64,000 nucleotides of DNA from Dactylorhiza incarnata (lineage: Eukaryota; Streptophyta; Magnoliopsida; Asparagales; Orchidaceae), in assembly GCA_033032865.1 (NCBI GenBank), contig JAWHQI010000277.1:2512501-2576500 (forward strand), read 5' to 3'. Every line of letters starts with the position of its first letter. Within the stretch, counting starts at the first letter, position 1. The position numbers and the translations under genes are program-made. The notes below the pieces were generated by a model. It ran no database searches. It was not told the origin of the DNA and worked only from the letters and a program-made list of their open reading frames with translations. Below are positions 29,526 through 42,010 of the stretch, in pieces.

Positions 29526-30795
29526 TTGGGGCTTACTCGAGGGGGCAAGTAGCCGGCCTGCAGGGGAGGAGCCCAGTGCTACGGCCTGGTCTACGATAAA
29601 TCTCTGCTCTAGGACATAGGACTCACTCGAGGGGGCAAGTAGCCAGCCTGCAGGGGAGGATCCCAGTGATAATGCCTGGTCTACGACAACTCTCTGCTCG
29701 AGGACATAGGACTCACTCGAGGGGGCAAGTAGCCAGCCTGCACGGGAGGAGCCCAGTGCTACGGCCTGGTCTACGACAACTCTCTGCTCGAGGACATAGG
29801 ACTCACTCAAGGGGGCAAGTATCCAGCCTGTAGGGGAGGAGCCCAATGCTACGGCCTGGTCTACGACAACTCTCTGCTCGAGGATATAGGACTCCCTCGA
29901 GGGGGCAAGTAGCCAGCCTGCAGGGGAGGAGCCCAGTGCTACGGCCTGGTCTACGACAACTCTCTACTCGAGGACACATGACACACTCGAGGGGGCAAGT
30001 AGTCAGCCTGTAGGGGAGGAGCCCAGTGCTACGACCTGGTCTACGACAACTCTCTGCTCGAGGACATAGGACTCACTTGAGGGGGCAAGTAGCCAGCCTG
30101 CAGGGGAGGAGCCCAGTGCTACGGCCTGGTCTACGATAACTCTCTGCTCGAGGACATAGGACTCACTCGAGGGGGAAAGTATCCAGCCTGCAGGGGAGGA
30201 GCCCGGTGCTACGGCCTGGTCTACGACAACTCTCTGCTCGAGGACATAGGACTCACTCGAGAGGGCAAGTAGCCGGCCTGCAGGGGAGGAGATAGCCCAG
30301 TGCTACGGCCTGGTCTACGACAACTCTCTGCTCGAGGACATAGAACTCACTCGAGGGGGAAAGTAGCCAGTCTGCAGGGGAGGAGCCCAGTGCTACGGCT
30401 GGGTCTACGACAACTCTCTGCTCGAGGACATAGGACTCACTCGAGGGGGCAAGTAGCCAGCCTACAGGGGAGGAGCCCAGTGCTATGGCCTGGTCTACGG
30501 CAACTCTCTGCTCGAGGACATAGGACTCACTCGAGGGGGCAAGTAGCCAACCTGCAGGGGAAGAGCCAAGTGCTACGACCTGGTCTACTACAACTCTCTG
30601 CTCGAGGACATAAGACTCACTCGAGGGGGCAAGTAGCCATCCTACAGGGGAGGAGCCCAGTGTTACGGCCTGGTCTATGGCAACTCTCTGCTCGAGGACA
30701 TAGGACTCACTCGAGGGGGAAAGTTGCCATCCTGCAGGGGAGGAGCCCAGTGCTACAGCCTGGTCTACGACAACTCTCTACTCGAGTACATAGAC
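29526..30795. repeat. 90-bp minisatellite, about 14 copies
   Basis: A unit containing ACTCACTCGAGGGGGCAAGT, then CAGCCTGCAGGGGAGGAG, then TCTACGACAACTCTCTGCTC recurs every 90 bp (GGGGGCAAGT at 29,631, 29,721, 29,811, 29,901, 29,991, 30,081). A 6-bp insertion near 30,290 shifts the register. It lies between accessory gene 2 and the stop of pol. The open frame 30,300-30,875 is produced by the multiple-of-three period. Confidence 0.9.
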
Positions 30796-30908
30796 TGGGC
30801 TCACTGCTCGGTACCTGTCGTCCAAGTGGTGAAGCGCTACTAGTTTATGACGGAAATTGTTATCTTTTGTTTTAGCATAACAAAAATGAATCAGGTATTA
30901 CATTGATA

Positions 30909-31560
30909 TTAGGAGTAGAAACGTTTCAAGTTGTCTCCACTCCATGTGTTTCCTAGGAGTTCTCCCTCGACGTTCTGTAGGCGGTACCCACCTGTTTTTA
31001 GCGCTTCGGAGACTATGTAGGGGCCCTCCCAGTTAGGGTGGAGTTTACCTACCGCTGCGGACCTCCCTGCTGCGTCCACCTTTTTGAGGACCAAGTCCCC
31101 CTTGTTGAATTGCTTGATCCGAACATACTTGTCGAAATGCCTTGCCATCCTCCGCTTGATCTCTTCTTGGCGGATTGTGTCCTGGTCACGAAGCTCTTCC
31201 ACGAAATCCAAGGCAAGTCGTTGTGCGTCTTCGTTCTCAAGTCTCCACCCCTCGTCCCTGTCTTCTGCTGCCACCACCCTAGGGCTTTGGACCTCGAACT
31301 CTATTGGGATGAGAGCCTCCGAGCCATGTGATAGCTTGAATGGTGTTTCGCCGGTCGCTGTGGTGGGGGTACTCCTCAGGGCCCAAAGGACTGAGGGGAG
31401 CTGCTCCACCCAGTTTCCCTTCAGGTTTTCCACCTTCTTCTTGAGCAAGTTGACGATGACTTTGTTGGCCGCCTCCACCTGACCGTTGCTCCTTGGATGA
31501 TGGACTGAGGTGAAGCGGAGGTCGATGCCAAGTTGGCTACAGAAGTCGGTGAGTTCGAGG
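30909..31560 (-). pseudogene. TAT-2 integrase, C-terminal half
   Basis: Minus-strand translation includes FCSQLGIDLRFTSVHHPRSN, GQVEAANKVIVNLLKKKVEN and TPFKLSHGSEALIPIEFEV, and ends WSGDNLKRFYS before a stop at 30,909. It aligns with TAT-E integrase after the second catalytic Asp and holds the catalytic Glu in NGQVEAANK. The HHCC zinc finger and the two catalytic Asp residues are lost at the junction near 31,560. It catalyses strand transfer in intact relatives; this copy cannot. Confidence 0.85.
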
Positions 31561-31700
31561 CGAAGGAAGGAAAGTGCCACCACTCCGGGGGCGTCCGTCG
31601 GCGAAGGAAGGAAAGTGCAAGTATCAGTATGGGGCACTGAAAAAGAAAAGTCGGTGAGTTCGAGGCGAAGGAAGGAAGGAAAGTGACACCATCAGTATGG
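31560..31700. other. Patchwork junction between TAT-2 and copia
   Basis: About 140 bp made of shuffled repeats of both flanks: GTCGGTGAGTTCGAGGCG from TAT-2 integrase alternates with GAAGGAAGGAAAGTG and TATGGGGCACTGAAAAAGAA from the copia gag. This resembles templated filler DNA at an end-joined double-strand break. Confidence 0.7.
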
Positions 31701-34700
31701 GGCACTGAAAAAGAAAGGTCTGGCGAAGGAAGGAAAGTGCCACCACTGCGGTAAGGCTGGGCATTGGAGGCAGAACTGTCCCCTCTATATTGAGGATATG
31801 CAAAAGAAGAAGGGAAGTGTGACTTCCACTTCAGGTATCTATGTTATAGAGATAAACCTTTCTGCTCCTTCATCTTGGGTATTGTATACCGGATGCGGTT
31901 CTCACATTTGTACAAATGTGTAGGAACTGAGAAGGAGAAGAATGCTGGGTAAAGGGGAGGTAGACCTGCGCGTCGGGAATGGAGCAAAAGTTACTGCCGT
32001 CTCCGTTGGTGTCTATTGTCTTTCTTTGCCCATTGGGCTTGTAATAGAATTAAATAACTGTTATTTTGTTCCAGCCATAACTAGAAACATTATATCCATA
32101 TCATGTCTTTACATGAAAGGCTTTTCGTTTATAATTAAGAACAATTGTTGTTCGATTTTTATGAATGATGTTTGTTATGGTGTAGCCCAATTGTTTAATG
32201 GTTTATATGTTTTGAACTTAGACCATCCGGTCTATAATGTAGAAAATACTAAAAGACTAAAAACAAATGACTCGAATCCTACGTACCTTTGGCATTGTCG
32301 TTTAGGCCATATAAACGAGAAACGCATATCCAAGCTCCATAAAGATGGACTACTGGACTCATTTGATTATGAATCATTTGAGAGATGCGAGTCATGTTTA
32401 TTAGGCAAGATGATGAAAGCTCCTTTCACTAGTTGTAATGAGAGGGCTGATGATCTCTTGGGTTTAATACATAGTGATGTATGCGGACCCATGAGTTCTA
32501 TGGCTAGAGGTGGGTTCTACTACTTCATTACATTTACTGATGATTTCAGTAGATTCGGATACGTGTTTCTTATGAAGAACAAATCCGAGACCTTTGAAAA
32601 GTTCAAAGTGTTTAAAAATGAAGTAGAGAACCAACTGGGAAAAAGGATAAAAGCACTCCGATCTGATCGAGGTGGCGAATATCTGAGTCATGAGTTTCGT
32701 GATCATCTGAAAGAGTGTGGTATTGTATCACAGCTCACTCCGCCTGGAACACCTCAGCATAATGGTGTTTCTGAGAGGAGGAATCGTACCTTGTTAGACA
32801 TGGTGCGATCGATGATGAGTCATGTAGATTTGCCTATTTCCTTTTGGGCTTTTGCTTTAGAGACTGCTGCTTTCACACTAAATCGAGTTCCAACGAAAAC
32901 GGTTGTAAAGACACCATATGAGATATGGACTGGGAAGCGTCCTAGTATGTCGTTCATCAAGATTTGGGGTTGTGAGGCATACGTGCGACGTCAAATGCCT
33001 GACAAGCTGGAACCCAAATCGGATATATGTTATCTAGTGGGGTATCCTAGGGAAACCAAAGGATACTACTTCTACTTGTCGTCTGAGGGCAAAGTGTTTG
33101 TCGCAAGGACTGGTGTCTTTTTGGAGAAAGAGTTCTTATCCAGAAAAACTGCAAAGGTAGAACTTGAAGAAGTTCAAGAGCAACAAACATTGAACGAACC
33201 GGAATTGGAACCTGAGCAAGGACTACAAGAAGTTGTAGCTGGAGAGCCAGCTCAAGAAACACAAGTCCTACGTAGATCTGGTAGACCAATATTTAAGCCT
33301 GAGAGATATGGATTTCTCATAACTCAAATAGGTAATGTGTTGCTTATGGATCATGATGATGAGCCTGCAACCTACCAAGAGGCTATGAATGGAACAGACT
33401 CCGAGAATTGGCTTGAGGTCATGAAATCTGAAATGGACTCCATGTACACAAACCAAGTTTGGACCTTGGTGGAACCACCTGAAGGGGTACGACCCATAGG
33501 GTGCAAGTGGGTCTTCAAGAAGAAGACCGACATGGATGGGAATGTACAAACATTCAAAGGCCGGCTGGTGGCTAAAGGTTTCAGGCAAATTCATGGTGTT
33601 GACTATGATGAAACCTTTTTCCCTGTAGCTATGGTCAAGTCCATCAGAATTCTACTTGCTATTGCTGCGCATTATGACTACGAGATCTGGCAAATGGACG
33701 TCAAAACTGATTTCCTTAATGGAAACCTCCTTGAGGAAGTGTATATGACACAACCCGAGGGTTTTGTATCTCCAAGTGAAGCCACTAAAATATGCAAGTT
33801 GAATCAATCCATTTATGGATTGAAACAAGCTTCTCGAAGTTGGAATCTGCTTTTTGATGAGAAGATCAAAGAGTTTGGTTTCATCAAGAACGAAGATGAG
33901 CCTTGTGTTTACAAGAAGATTAGTGGGAGCATTGTTGTCTTCCTGATATTGTATGTAGATGACATACTGCTGATCGGGAATGACATTCCAACCCTGCAAG
34001 TTGTTAAGAACAACCTAGGGAACTGCTTTTCTATGAAAGACTTGGGTGAAGCAACTTACATACTTGGTATTAAGATCTATAGAGATAGATCGAAGAAGTT
34101 GCTGGGTTTGACCCAGAGTACATACATTGACAAGGTGTTGAAACGGTTCAACATGCTTGAGTCCAAGAAAGGATTCTTACCCATGTCACATGGCCGGTGT
34201 GAGTCTCTCTAAGGACCAGTGTCCTAAATCTTTGGAAGATAAGGAACGCATGAAGATGATTCCATATGCTTCGGCAATTGGATCAATCATGTACGCAATG
34301 TTATGCACTCGACCCGATGTCTCTTATGCTTTGAGCATGACGAGCATGTATCAGTCTGATCCTGGTGATGGTCAGTGGATAGCTGTCAAGAATATCCTAA
34401 AGTACTTGAGAAGGACTAAAGATATGTTCTTGGTGTATGGTGGAGAGGAAGAGCTCGTTGTAAATGGTTACATGGATGCTAGCTTCCAAACTGATAGGGA
34501 CGATTCAAAGTCCCAAACAGGTTTTGTATTTTGCCTTAATGGAGGAGCTGTAAGCTGGAATAGTTCCAAGCAGGAGACAGTTGCCGATTCTACGACAGAA
34601 GCCGAGTATATTGCTGCCGCAAATGCGGCAAAGGAGGCTGTGTGGATTAAGAAATTCATCGGCGAGCTAGATGTAGTTCCTAGCATTGTCGGTCCCGTAG

Positions 34701-34942
34701 TTCTCTACTGTGACAACAACGGTGCAATTGCCCAAGCTAAGGAACCTAGATCTCATCAGCGCTCCAAGCACATACTTCGGCGGTTCCATCTTATTCGAGA
34801 GATTGTCGATCGAGGAGATGTGAACATTTGCAGAGTACCGACTGAAGAAAACACAGCGGATCCACTGACAAAGCCTCTTGCATAAAAGAAGCATGATGGT
34901 CATGTTAGATCAATGGGTATTAGATACTTGAATGATCGTCTT
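31696..34942 (+). pseudogene. Copia gag end and pol polyprotein, decayed
   Basis: Zinc knuckle CHHCGKAGHWRQNC. Protease reads WVLYTGCGSH, where the catalytic Asp is replaced by Tyr. An in-frame TAG follows at about 31,921. Integrase: WHCRLGH, CESCLLGK, HSDVCGPM, DRGGEY and GVSERRNRT (zinc finger and D,D,E). RT: WVFKKKTDMDGNVQTFKGRL, then YVDDILLIGN near 33,952. A frameshift near 34,193 separates RT from RNase H (VNGYMDASFQTD, SSKQETVADSTTEAEY, LYCDNNGAI). A TAA at 34,883-34,885 precedes about 19 more in-frame codons ending at 34,942. Confidence 0.9.
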
Positions 34943-35911
34943 TAGTGGGAGCCTTGTGGATTGTATGTTTGTTGGTTGTTTATTCATTTGATGAATTGTA
35001 ATGTATACTGTGTTTTTCATTTTACGTTTATGACAAGTTCTTAATATTATGTCAATAGTATTTATTTGATAAATTAATTAGCATAATAAACGCCCTTAGT
35101 CTGTTTGCTTCCATAGGAATTCAAGTACGTGACTTGAATGTGAGGGTCTATGTATAACCAGAAGCTTCATTATTAAATGGTCCCTAGTCGAAGTATCATC
35201 ATAGAAGTTGAAGGGCAATGATGATACGTTAAGACTAACATGTGCGTTGACTGATGACCGGTTCTCACAGGTCATGATATTGTGATATCAAGTCATCACA
35301 TGGGTGCTTGTTAGTGAACAAGATGTACTGGACAGACCCACCATGAGACTACTTTATGGATTGTTATATGAACGTGTCACAAGTAGGTCTCATCTGACAA
35401 TGATGTTTGTAGTTCTTTGACCTGAAGTCACAACATTCATCAAGTGAGGAAGAGCGTACTTTGATGCCATCTAAAGTCTTCCTTGAGAAAGGTTGATGAT
35501 AAGGGTGGTTATTGGGTATGTTACGATTCATTTGGGTGTTTGTGTGTGGACAGATATGGGATTTGTCCTCCTTTATGACAGGAGTTTCATCCATGGGCCC
35601 CCTTGATGGAATGAGACCGAGAAATGCATGGCCATGCTGGGTTGAGCCAATATATGATATTGAGCTTACCACTCTCTTAAGGTCTATTCTAGATCAGGAA
35701 ACTAGGATTGAACAATTATGAGGGTGACACGGTCCATGCCTCTAGTTCTATCTGGATGTAAGGGACAAAGGAACACGACAATACTGATACATTGGTTAAG
35801 ACAGGCTTATTGAGTTATGAACTCTTATTGCTTGGGTAGCAATGATGTATTGCTAGATGCCGCTCATTGTTTGTGAGACTTTTGTTGATACTTTGTAATC
35901 AAGTGGGAGAC
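34943..35911 (+). other. Copia 3' non-coding region
   Basis: About 970 bp between pol and the 3' LTR, unusually long for copia. No open frame with recognisable domain. It ends in a polypurine tract AAGTGGGAGA (35,901-35,910). Confidence 0.65.
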
Positions 35912-36997
35912 TGTTGGAGTTTTTGAGGCGATCTCAAAGCAATCAACAGTTAGTCTTACTGCCAACGCAATATGAGTTTATAGGGTCGCACATAAAAGCG
36001 TTTGGAGAAGTTGGAGAAAGGATTGTGTTGGCCTTACTCATATTGAATATGAGTGGAGGACCAATCCTGTGACTACTTGAGAATGTCTCAATGAGAAATC
36101 GTTTAAAGGGTTTAAATGAATGGATTTATGCTAGACAAATTCGGCTAAAGGGTTTAACTGAACTGTGTCAAATTCGGCTAAAGTGTTTAATCGAATTATG
36201 TTGATTCGACTAATGAAATTCGGCGATATTGATTCGGCTAAAGTGTTTAGCCGAACTGTAACAATTCGACTAAAGGGTTTAGCCGAAATGTGTTAGTTCG
36301 ACGAAATGGTTTCGACGAAATCATATAACCGAATTTATATAGTCGAATCGGCTATATCATATAGACGAATTCGGCTATTGTATATAGTCGAATTTGGTTA
36401 TACTGATTAGTCGAATTGTCGAATTCGGCGAATGTGTAAATCTAGACAGAAATGTTCTGTTTTTCCTCTGGTCTGCGGATAGCCTGTTTTATACCTTGCG
36501 TATAAAAGGAACGCGATTAGGTCTTCGAAGAAAACGGTGAGACCGAACCTTTCTTCGCGATTTTAGACGAGAACAGCTGTCCGGAAAAGTTCCGCAAGAG
36601 GGCTTCTCATTCTTCCCGTCCGTCGAGTTTCGCCGCCGACTGTCGCCGCCTCCCCTGTCTCGGACCTAGCAGTCCGTGGGGATGTTGAGAGCTTCCTACT
36701 CCGACCTATTCCTTGTTCGACAAGGCCTTGGGGTTCTCTATCATTCGTGTGGATCACTGTAGATGAGCCGATACATTTCGGTTCTTGGAACTCAGATTTA
36801 GTCTACCAGATTCCTTCTTGGAGCACCTTGGTTGAGTATTGACTCAATCCCGCGAAGGTATATTGCATTTTGCTTTCCTAATCTTGTGATTCATGAGATC
36901 CGCAAGATCTTTACTCTTTGGGTTGTTCTAGTTTTCTTCCGCTGCGCACATTTGATGTGTTCATATCATTTTGAATGGTATTTAGAAAAACCCAACA
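35912..36997 (+). repeat. Copia 3' LTR
   Basis: 1,086 bp from TGTTGGAGTTTTTGAGG to AAACCCAACA, with a TGTTGG/CCAACA inverted end. A TATA box (GCGTATAAAAGG) lies at about 36,500-36,511. The U3 part at 36,125-36,430 is an array of TTCGGCTAAA/TTTAGCCGAA words. Confidence 0.8.
36125..36430. promoter_or_regulatory. TTCGGCTAAA / TTTAGCCGAA palindrome array in copia U3
   Basis: Repeated half sites and palindromes such as ATTCGGCTAAAG...GTTTAACTGAA and TTAGCCGAA, decaying into GTCGAATTCGGC words. It lies within 400 bp upstream of the LTR TATA box. Confidence 0.55.
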
Positions 36998-39453
36998 TCT
37001 CCTTCTCTAGGCCCTTGCAACAAGGGTGCCTGGGCCAACTGAAGTTTTAGGCTCTCGAAGGCCCCTTGACACTCCGTAGACCACTCAAAATTCTTGTTGT
37101 CCTGGAGGGTTTTGAAGAAAGGTGAGCACTTCTCTCCTGCCCTGGAGAGGAACCGGCTCAGCCCAGCCAGACGACCCGTCAGGCGCTGAACCTCTTTGGT
37201 GTTTTTGGGTGCCTCCATCTCCATGATTGCCTTAACCTTATCGGGGTTTGGCTCCACTCCCGCCGGGGTTAAGAGGTGACCCAAGAACTTTCCCTTCCCC
37301 GCCCCAAAAACACACTTGGCCGGATTCAGCCTCATCTTATACTTCCGAAGTGTGGCGAAGGTCTCTTCTAGGTCACGGAGGTGTTCCTTTACGCTCTTGC
37401 TTTTCATCATGAGATCATCGACGTAGACATCCAGGTTTTGCCCTTTTGCTCCTTGAACACCCTGTCCATCATTCTCTGATAAGTGGCTCCTGCGTTCTTA
37501 AGCCCAAAGGGCATCATTTTATAACAATAACATCCGTCGTTGGTGATGAAGGAAACGTTTTTTATGTCGGGTGGGTGCATGCGGATTTGATGATAACCAG
37601 AAAAAGCATCTACAAAATTCATGACAGGGAATCCGACGACCGAGTCTACTAGCTCGTCGATTCTAGGCAAGAGATGGCAAGCTTTATTAAGGATAGAAAA
37701 GTCAATACACATGCGTCACTTCCCCTCCCCCTTCTTCACCATTACAACATTGGAGACCCAGCCTGGGTACTGGATCTCCGACATAAACCATGCCTCCAGC
37801 AGCTTCCTGACCTCCTCCCTGATGGGCTCAGCCAGGGTGGTGGCGGTTTCCCTCTTCTTCTGTTGGATGGGGTGGACTCCTTTATCCAAGTTGAGATGAT
37901 GGTCGGCGACGTCCGCGTCGATGCCTGGCATATCGGCTACACTCCACATGAAGATGTCTGCATTCCTCTGGATGCAGGACATAATCTTCTCTTTGTCTTC
38001 TTCCTCCAGCTCCCCGCTGATCTTCACCTTTCCCGACCTCCCGCCTTCAGATAGGATCTCCTTCTCTTCCACCTCCTCGGCTGCCTCTAGCCTTGCCATT
38101 TCCTCCATCACCTGGTCTACCACCTCGACCTCCTCCTTCCAACTGATCGTGTTAACTGCGTTGAGATAACACTGCCTTGCTACTTTGGGGTCGCTCCAGA
38201 TCCTGATATGTAGCCCTTCTTGATTATACTTGAGGCACTGATGATAGGATGAGGGCACGTATTTGTAGGTGCTGATGAGCGGCCTGCCGAAGATGGCATT
38301 GTAACTGTTGGGGCGTCAACGATGACGAGCCTGCAGCACCTGGTAGTACCCCCCCAGCGTCACAACCAGCTCTACTCCTCCCTCTACCTCCTTCCTTTCT
38401 CCAGAGAAGCCAAAGAGCGGTCCCTCAGTCGCAGTGACTCTCTTCTCTTCCACCTTCATGGCATCAAACGCCTTCTTGAAGACCACATTGACGGAACTCC
38501 CGTTGTCCACAAGGATGCGCGAGACCGTGAAGTTCTCCACTGCGGCTTTGATCACCACCGCATCATGAAAAGGGTTCTCGTTCCCCAGCATGTCTTCCTC
38601 TGAGAAAGTGATTTCATCCACCAGCGGTTGAGTCTGGGAGGCAGAGGCCACACTCTTTCGATACACGACGTTGAGGCTCCCCTTCCGCGTTGCCTCCAAC
38701 CCTGCTCCTCCATGGATGACACATATCCCTCAATGGGCTCCCAGATCTCCCCTATCCTCACACCTTCTTGGGACGGGGATTCCTCCCCCTCGATTCTCAA
38801 CATTCCTCCTTCTCGCTCCTGATGCCCCTCCTGGGCTCCTCCAGCTCCTCTCCTCAACTCCAGGAACTCAGGGCACGTGGCCGTCGCATGGCCCTCCTCC
38901 TGGTGGAAGTCGTAGTAGGGCAATGCCCGATGCTCCTCTCCACCTCGAGGCTATCACGGCCTTGCTCCCCTTCCACATCCTCGTCCCCTCCTAATCACGT
39001 TCGCTTCCCTTGGCGGCGCTTGGTTCTGCCTCCACTTCCCCTGCCTCCGCTCGGGAGAGCGGCAGCGGTCTCGCCGCTCCGGGGAGTATCTCCCTCCCGG
39101 TCTTCCTTAGTAGCCTCCTCCTGCGGGTCTCCAGGCCGGCCGGCGAGGCGGGACCTGGAACCTCCTCTCCTGATTCCGCTGGTCGTTGTTCTCCCGTGAT
39201 CCTCCTTCTTCTCGCCTTCTCGGCTCATCCCTCTTCTTGGTCTCACGTTGGCCGCTTCCATCTCCTTCCTTCTCTCCTCCCTCCAACCTAGCTAACTTGG
39301 CCACGAACTCCAAGCTGGTTTCCTCCCCCTCGATCTGCCTCGCGGCCAGATCGACCACCTCCTCGAACGATAGGGGGGATTACGGGTGATCTCCATCTTG
39401 AAAAACCCTGGCTGCAGTCCAAGCTTGAATGCAAAGATCAGGGTGTGCCCGGG
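36998..39453 (-). pseudogene. TAT-2 gag-pol: gag end, protease, RT, RNase H start
   Basis: Minus strand. Gag C-terminal text FKLGLQPGFFKMEITRNPP is cut at 39,453. A knuckle (YYDFHQEEGHATATC) lacks its first Cys. Protease: RILVDNGSSVNVVF near 38,540. Pre-RT: ADMPGIDADVADHHLNLDKG, then YPGWVSNVVMVKK. A TGA at 37,716-37,718 replaces a Trp before RMCIDF. RT: FVDAFSGYHQIRMHPPD and MMPFGLKNAGATYQRMMD; a frameshift near 37,425 precedes the YVDD segment. RNase H text (FFKTLQDNKNFEWSTECQGA) stops at PREGD, where the copia LTR begins. A further TGA is at 38,316-38,318 and gag has several frameshifts. Confidence 0.85.
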
Positions 39454-41797
39454 TGTGAGGCCCCGAGCCAGACCTCACAGAAATTCTGTATCTGAGTCTC
39501 TTTGATAGAATTTATCGCAGCATAGTAAAATATGAGTACAATGAAAATACATAAACTAAATTCATACCTTTGCTCGTTCTTCAGTTCGAGTTAGTTTAGC
39601 TTTTCTCGGAGCACTCGGAGTCGCATCCGCTACCTAAAAAGATAAATCACAACGGATTTAGTCATAAAGAATATGACTAAGCGAGTAACATACCTCTTTA
39701 ACTGCTGTACATGCAAGCAACAAATGTTAGTAGCAATATGCATATATTCCATTTCAGTGTATATAACAACATGGTATTCAATTTCAGTGTACAAAATACT
39801 CTAACATGTATCAGAAATAATGAATAACAGTAATTACAGTGTTCGTACATCAATGATTTCTGTTTCAAGTTCTGGTAGTCGATCTATTCAATAATCATTT
39901 CGTTCATTCGTATCAAATATTCTTTCGTATCAAACAGATTTCATGTTCTTTCGAATCATAGCTCATTCAATCTGTTTTCACAATGTTCTTATTCAGATTT
40001 CTCAATTTATCTTTAACTTAATTTAATTTGGAAATCATAAGGGTTACTGTAGATTCATTCCTTCTTGGTCTTCAACGACCTCTTGGCCTTCAACGGCCTC
40101 CGACCTTCAACGGCCTCAATCAATATCAAAAGCACATTCTGCCGTAGCGTATTCACACCCCCACTACGGCTACTGGGTTAACCCTTATCATTTCAATTAT
40201 TCTTATGCATCGATGCAATGTTCTTATTCAATCATATAATAGGTTTATTTAAATTATTTCCCTCAGAAGTTAATTCATCGCTTCTTTATTGCCAATTCAA
40301 TATTTTCCAGCGATTCTTGGATTTATCAGTGAACACCAAGTTTCCTTTGCCTTTAATCGTACCAGGATTTTCATCGGGTCTATCTCCGGACGCCATCCTC
40401 TGCAGTATCAATGAAATCATTTACTTTAGGGTTGCGTTGCGATACACTTTATTTCCTAAGACGATTACACGACGATTACAACTACGACTCGAAAGGAGCT
40501 GCATAAGGAAAGACGACTTTGGTGACTCAAAGAAAGCGTCAAAAATCAGATTTCGAACTCAAAATTCAGCCACTTGTAAGATCAAAATTCAGCCACTAAA
40601 CATAACCAAAGAGTCACTGTTGGCAGCCAATTAAGTAGTCAACGAAAATATCTAATGGCAGCAACTAATAGACAGCTAACAAAACAGTCGGCTAAGCAAT
40701 AGCAGCTAACAAAAGTCAACAATAAGCTAACAAGTGAGTTTCCCCTCATCAAAATAGTACTACACAGGAACCCAAACAACACAAATAACAGCTCATGGCA
40801 GCCCACAGCAGCAACCAACAATAAAGGAATAACAGATAGCACAAAACCCTATTAACACAGCCGGCCAAAATATACAACAGCCAAGAGATAACAGCCCAAT
40901 CCTTTTCCAACGAGCAGCAACCCTCTCCGGCCAACAAGGGACAAGAAGGAAGCCCCCAATTTCAAGGACAAACAAGGCCACTCCAACAAAATGAAAAGCG
41001 CCAAATATCTGAGCAATCTCCCCATAAAAATCCTAGCCGGCAAGAGCAACGTAGAGACTCCAAATAAATTTCTACTTCAATATTTCTAGAAGATGAAGGA
41101 ACAGAAGATAAAAGAGGAGCTCACAGAGGGGGGGAGTTCACCCAGAACTGCCGGCCGGTAGGAGCAGTAAACCAACTAAGAGGCAAGGAGGAGGCAGCAA
41201 TAGAGTTCCCCAGCACCAATGACCAAGGAAGAAAGGCCACCGTCGATGGGGAAGAAGCGGCGCATCCAACCCTAGCTCTATCGGCACTGCCGACCTTTCC
41301 AGGAGACGGGAGACGGGAGAGAGACAGGAGAGAGACGGGAGACGGGAGAAAATAAGCAGCCAAGTATAAGAAGAAGGAGAAATCCACCGCTTAAATCGCT
41401 TATCATGATATCATATTATCTTCTATATAATATCCGGCCAGCCCAAACAACCCAAAGCAGCAGTAATATTACAGCCATATGAAGATCAACATGAAGAAGG
41501 CTATCAGCAGCCCAAGTAAATGAACCCCAAAGCCAACAATCCAAAAGCCAATGTCACCTCTACCATAAGACCAATATATAAAATGCTCGGTGCCAATAGC
41601 ATAAGTGCCAATAGCATAAAAAAATAAATCAACATAACAAATTAAAACGAAACGAGCGAAACGAGCGTCTCAAAAATCATCGACAAATCCAAAATTTCAA
41701 ACTTAAAGTGCGACGTCGTCTCGACACTAATTTTATTATTTCATCATCGGGAATTTTGATTCATTCTTTTCTTTTTCTTTTATTTTGAGTCGTTACA
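39454..41797 (-). repeat. Tekay-type 3' LTR, 2,344 bp
   Basis: On the minus strand starts TGTAACGACTCAAAAT after the polypurine tract and ends GGCCTCACA. 39,454-40,000 matches 43,396-43,941 with about five differences in 546 bp. Plus-strand open frames within it have no domain. Confidence 0.85.
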
Positions 41798-41817
41798 AAC
41801 TCTTCCCTCCTAAGAGG
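41798..41817 (-). other. Polypurine tract of the Tekay-type element
   Basis: TTAGGAGGGAAGAGT directly before the LTR start TGTAACG, preceded by GAGGACGAAAATTCC, the conserved chromovirus context. Confidence 0.8.
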
Positions 41818-42010
41818 AATTTTCGTCCTCGAAAATCGCAGAAGGATGACATTACTTTAAACAAGAACATTATTTATACTGAAAGCTAACTTCAAAAGCA
41901 ATTCAAAAGCAGTTTGAGTTACACTATTTACAGACAAGACGTCTACTAACATAACTTCGATATATTACATAACACAACATACGAGTTTACACAAAATGTA
42001 AAAGATGCTT

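Larger units (their letters stand above)
31696..36997 (+). mobile_element. Ty1/copia retrotransposon, 5'-truncated
   Basis: Runs from the gag zinc knuckle through protease, integrase, RT and RNase H to a 1,086-bp 3' LTR. The 5' LTR, primer-binding site and most of gag are missing. The right end inserts in the TAT-2 RNase H coding sequence (next bases TCTCC), so it is younger than TAT-2. I leave the lineage (Tork, TAR or Bianca type) open. Confidence 0.85.
25003..39453 (-). mobile_element. TAT-lineage Ty3 retrotransposon TAT-2, interrupted
   Basis: Minus-strand element. From right to left: gag (cut at 39,453 by another element), protease, RT, start of RNase H, [copia insertion plus deletion, 31,560-36,997], integrase end, 90-bp minisatellite, two accessory genes in opposite orientation, polypurine tract, 3' LTR. 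RNase H, the Archaea-like second RNase H and the integrase zinc finger are missing. The 5' LTR would lie beyond the window. Confidence 0.85.

Noticed and set aside
29526..30795. Regularly spaced repeats resembling a CRISPR array
   Set aside because: Units are contiguous 90-bp tandem copies without unique spacers, in plant DNA inside a retrotransposon.
30300..30875. 191-codon frame
   Set aside because: Caused by the minisatellite whose period is a multiple of three.
38322..39389. Plus-strand frames of 60-143 codons
   Set aside because: Antisense shadows of the decayed TAT-2 gag and protease region.
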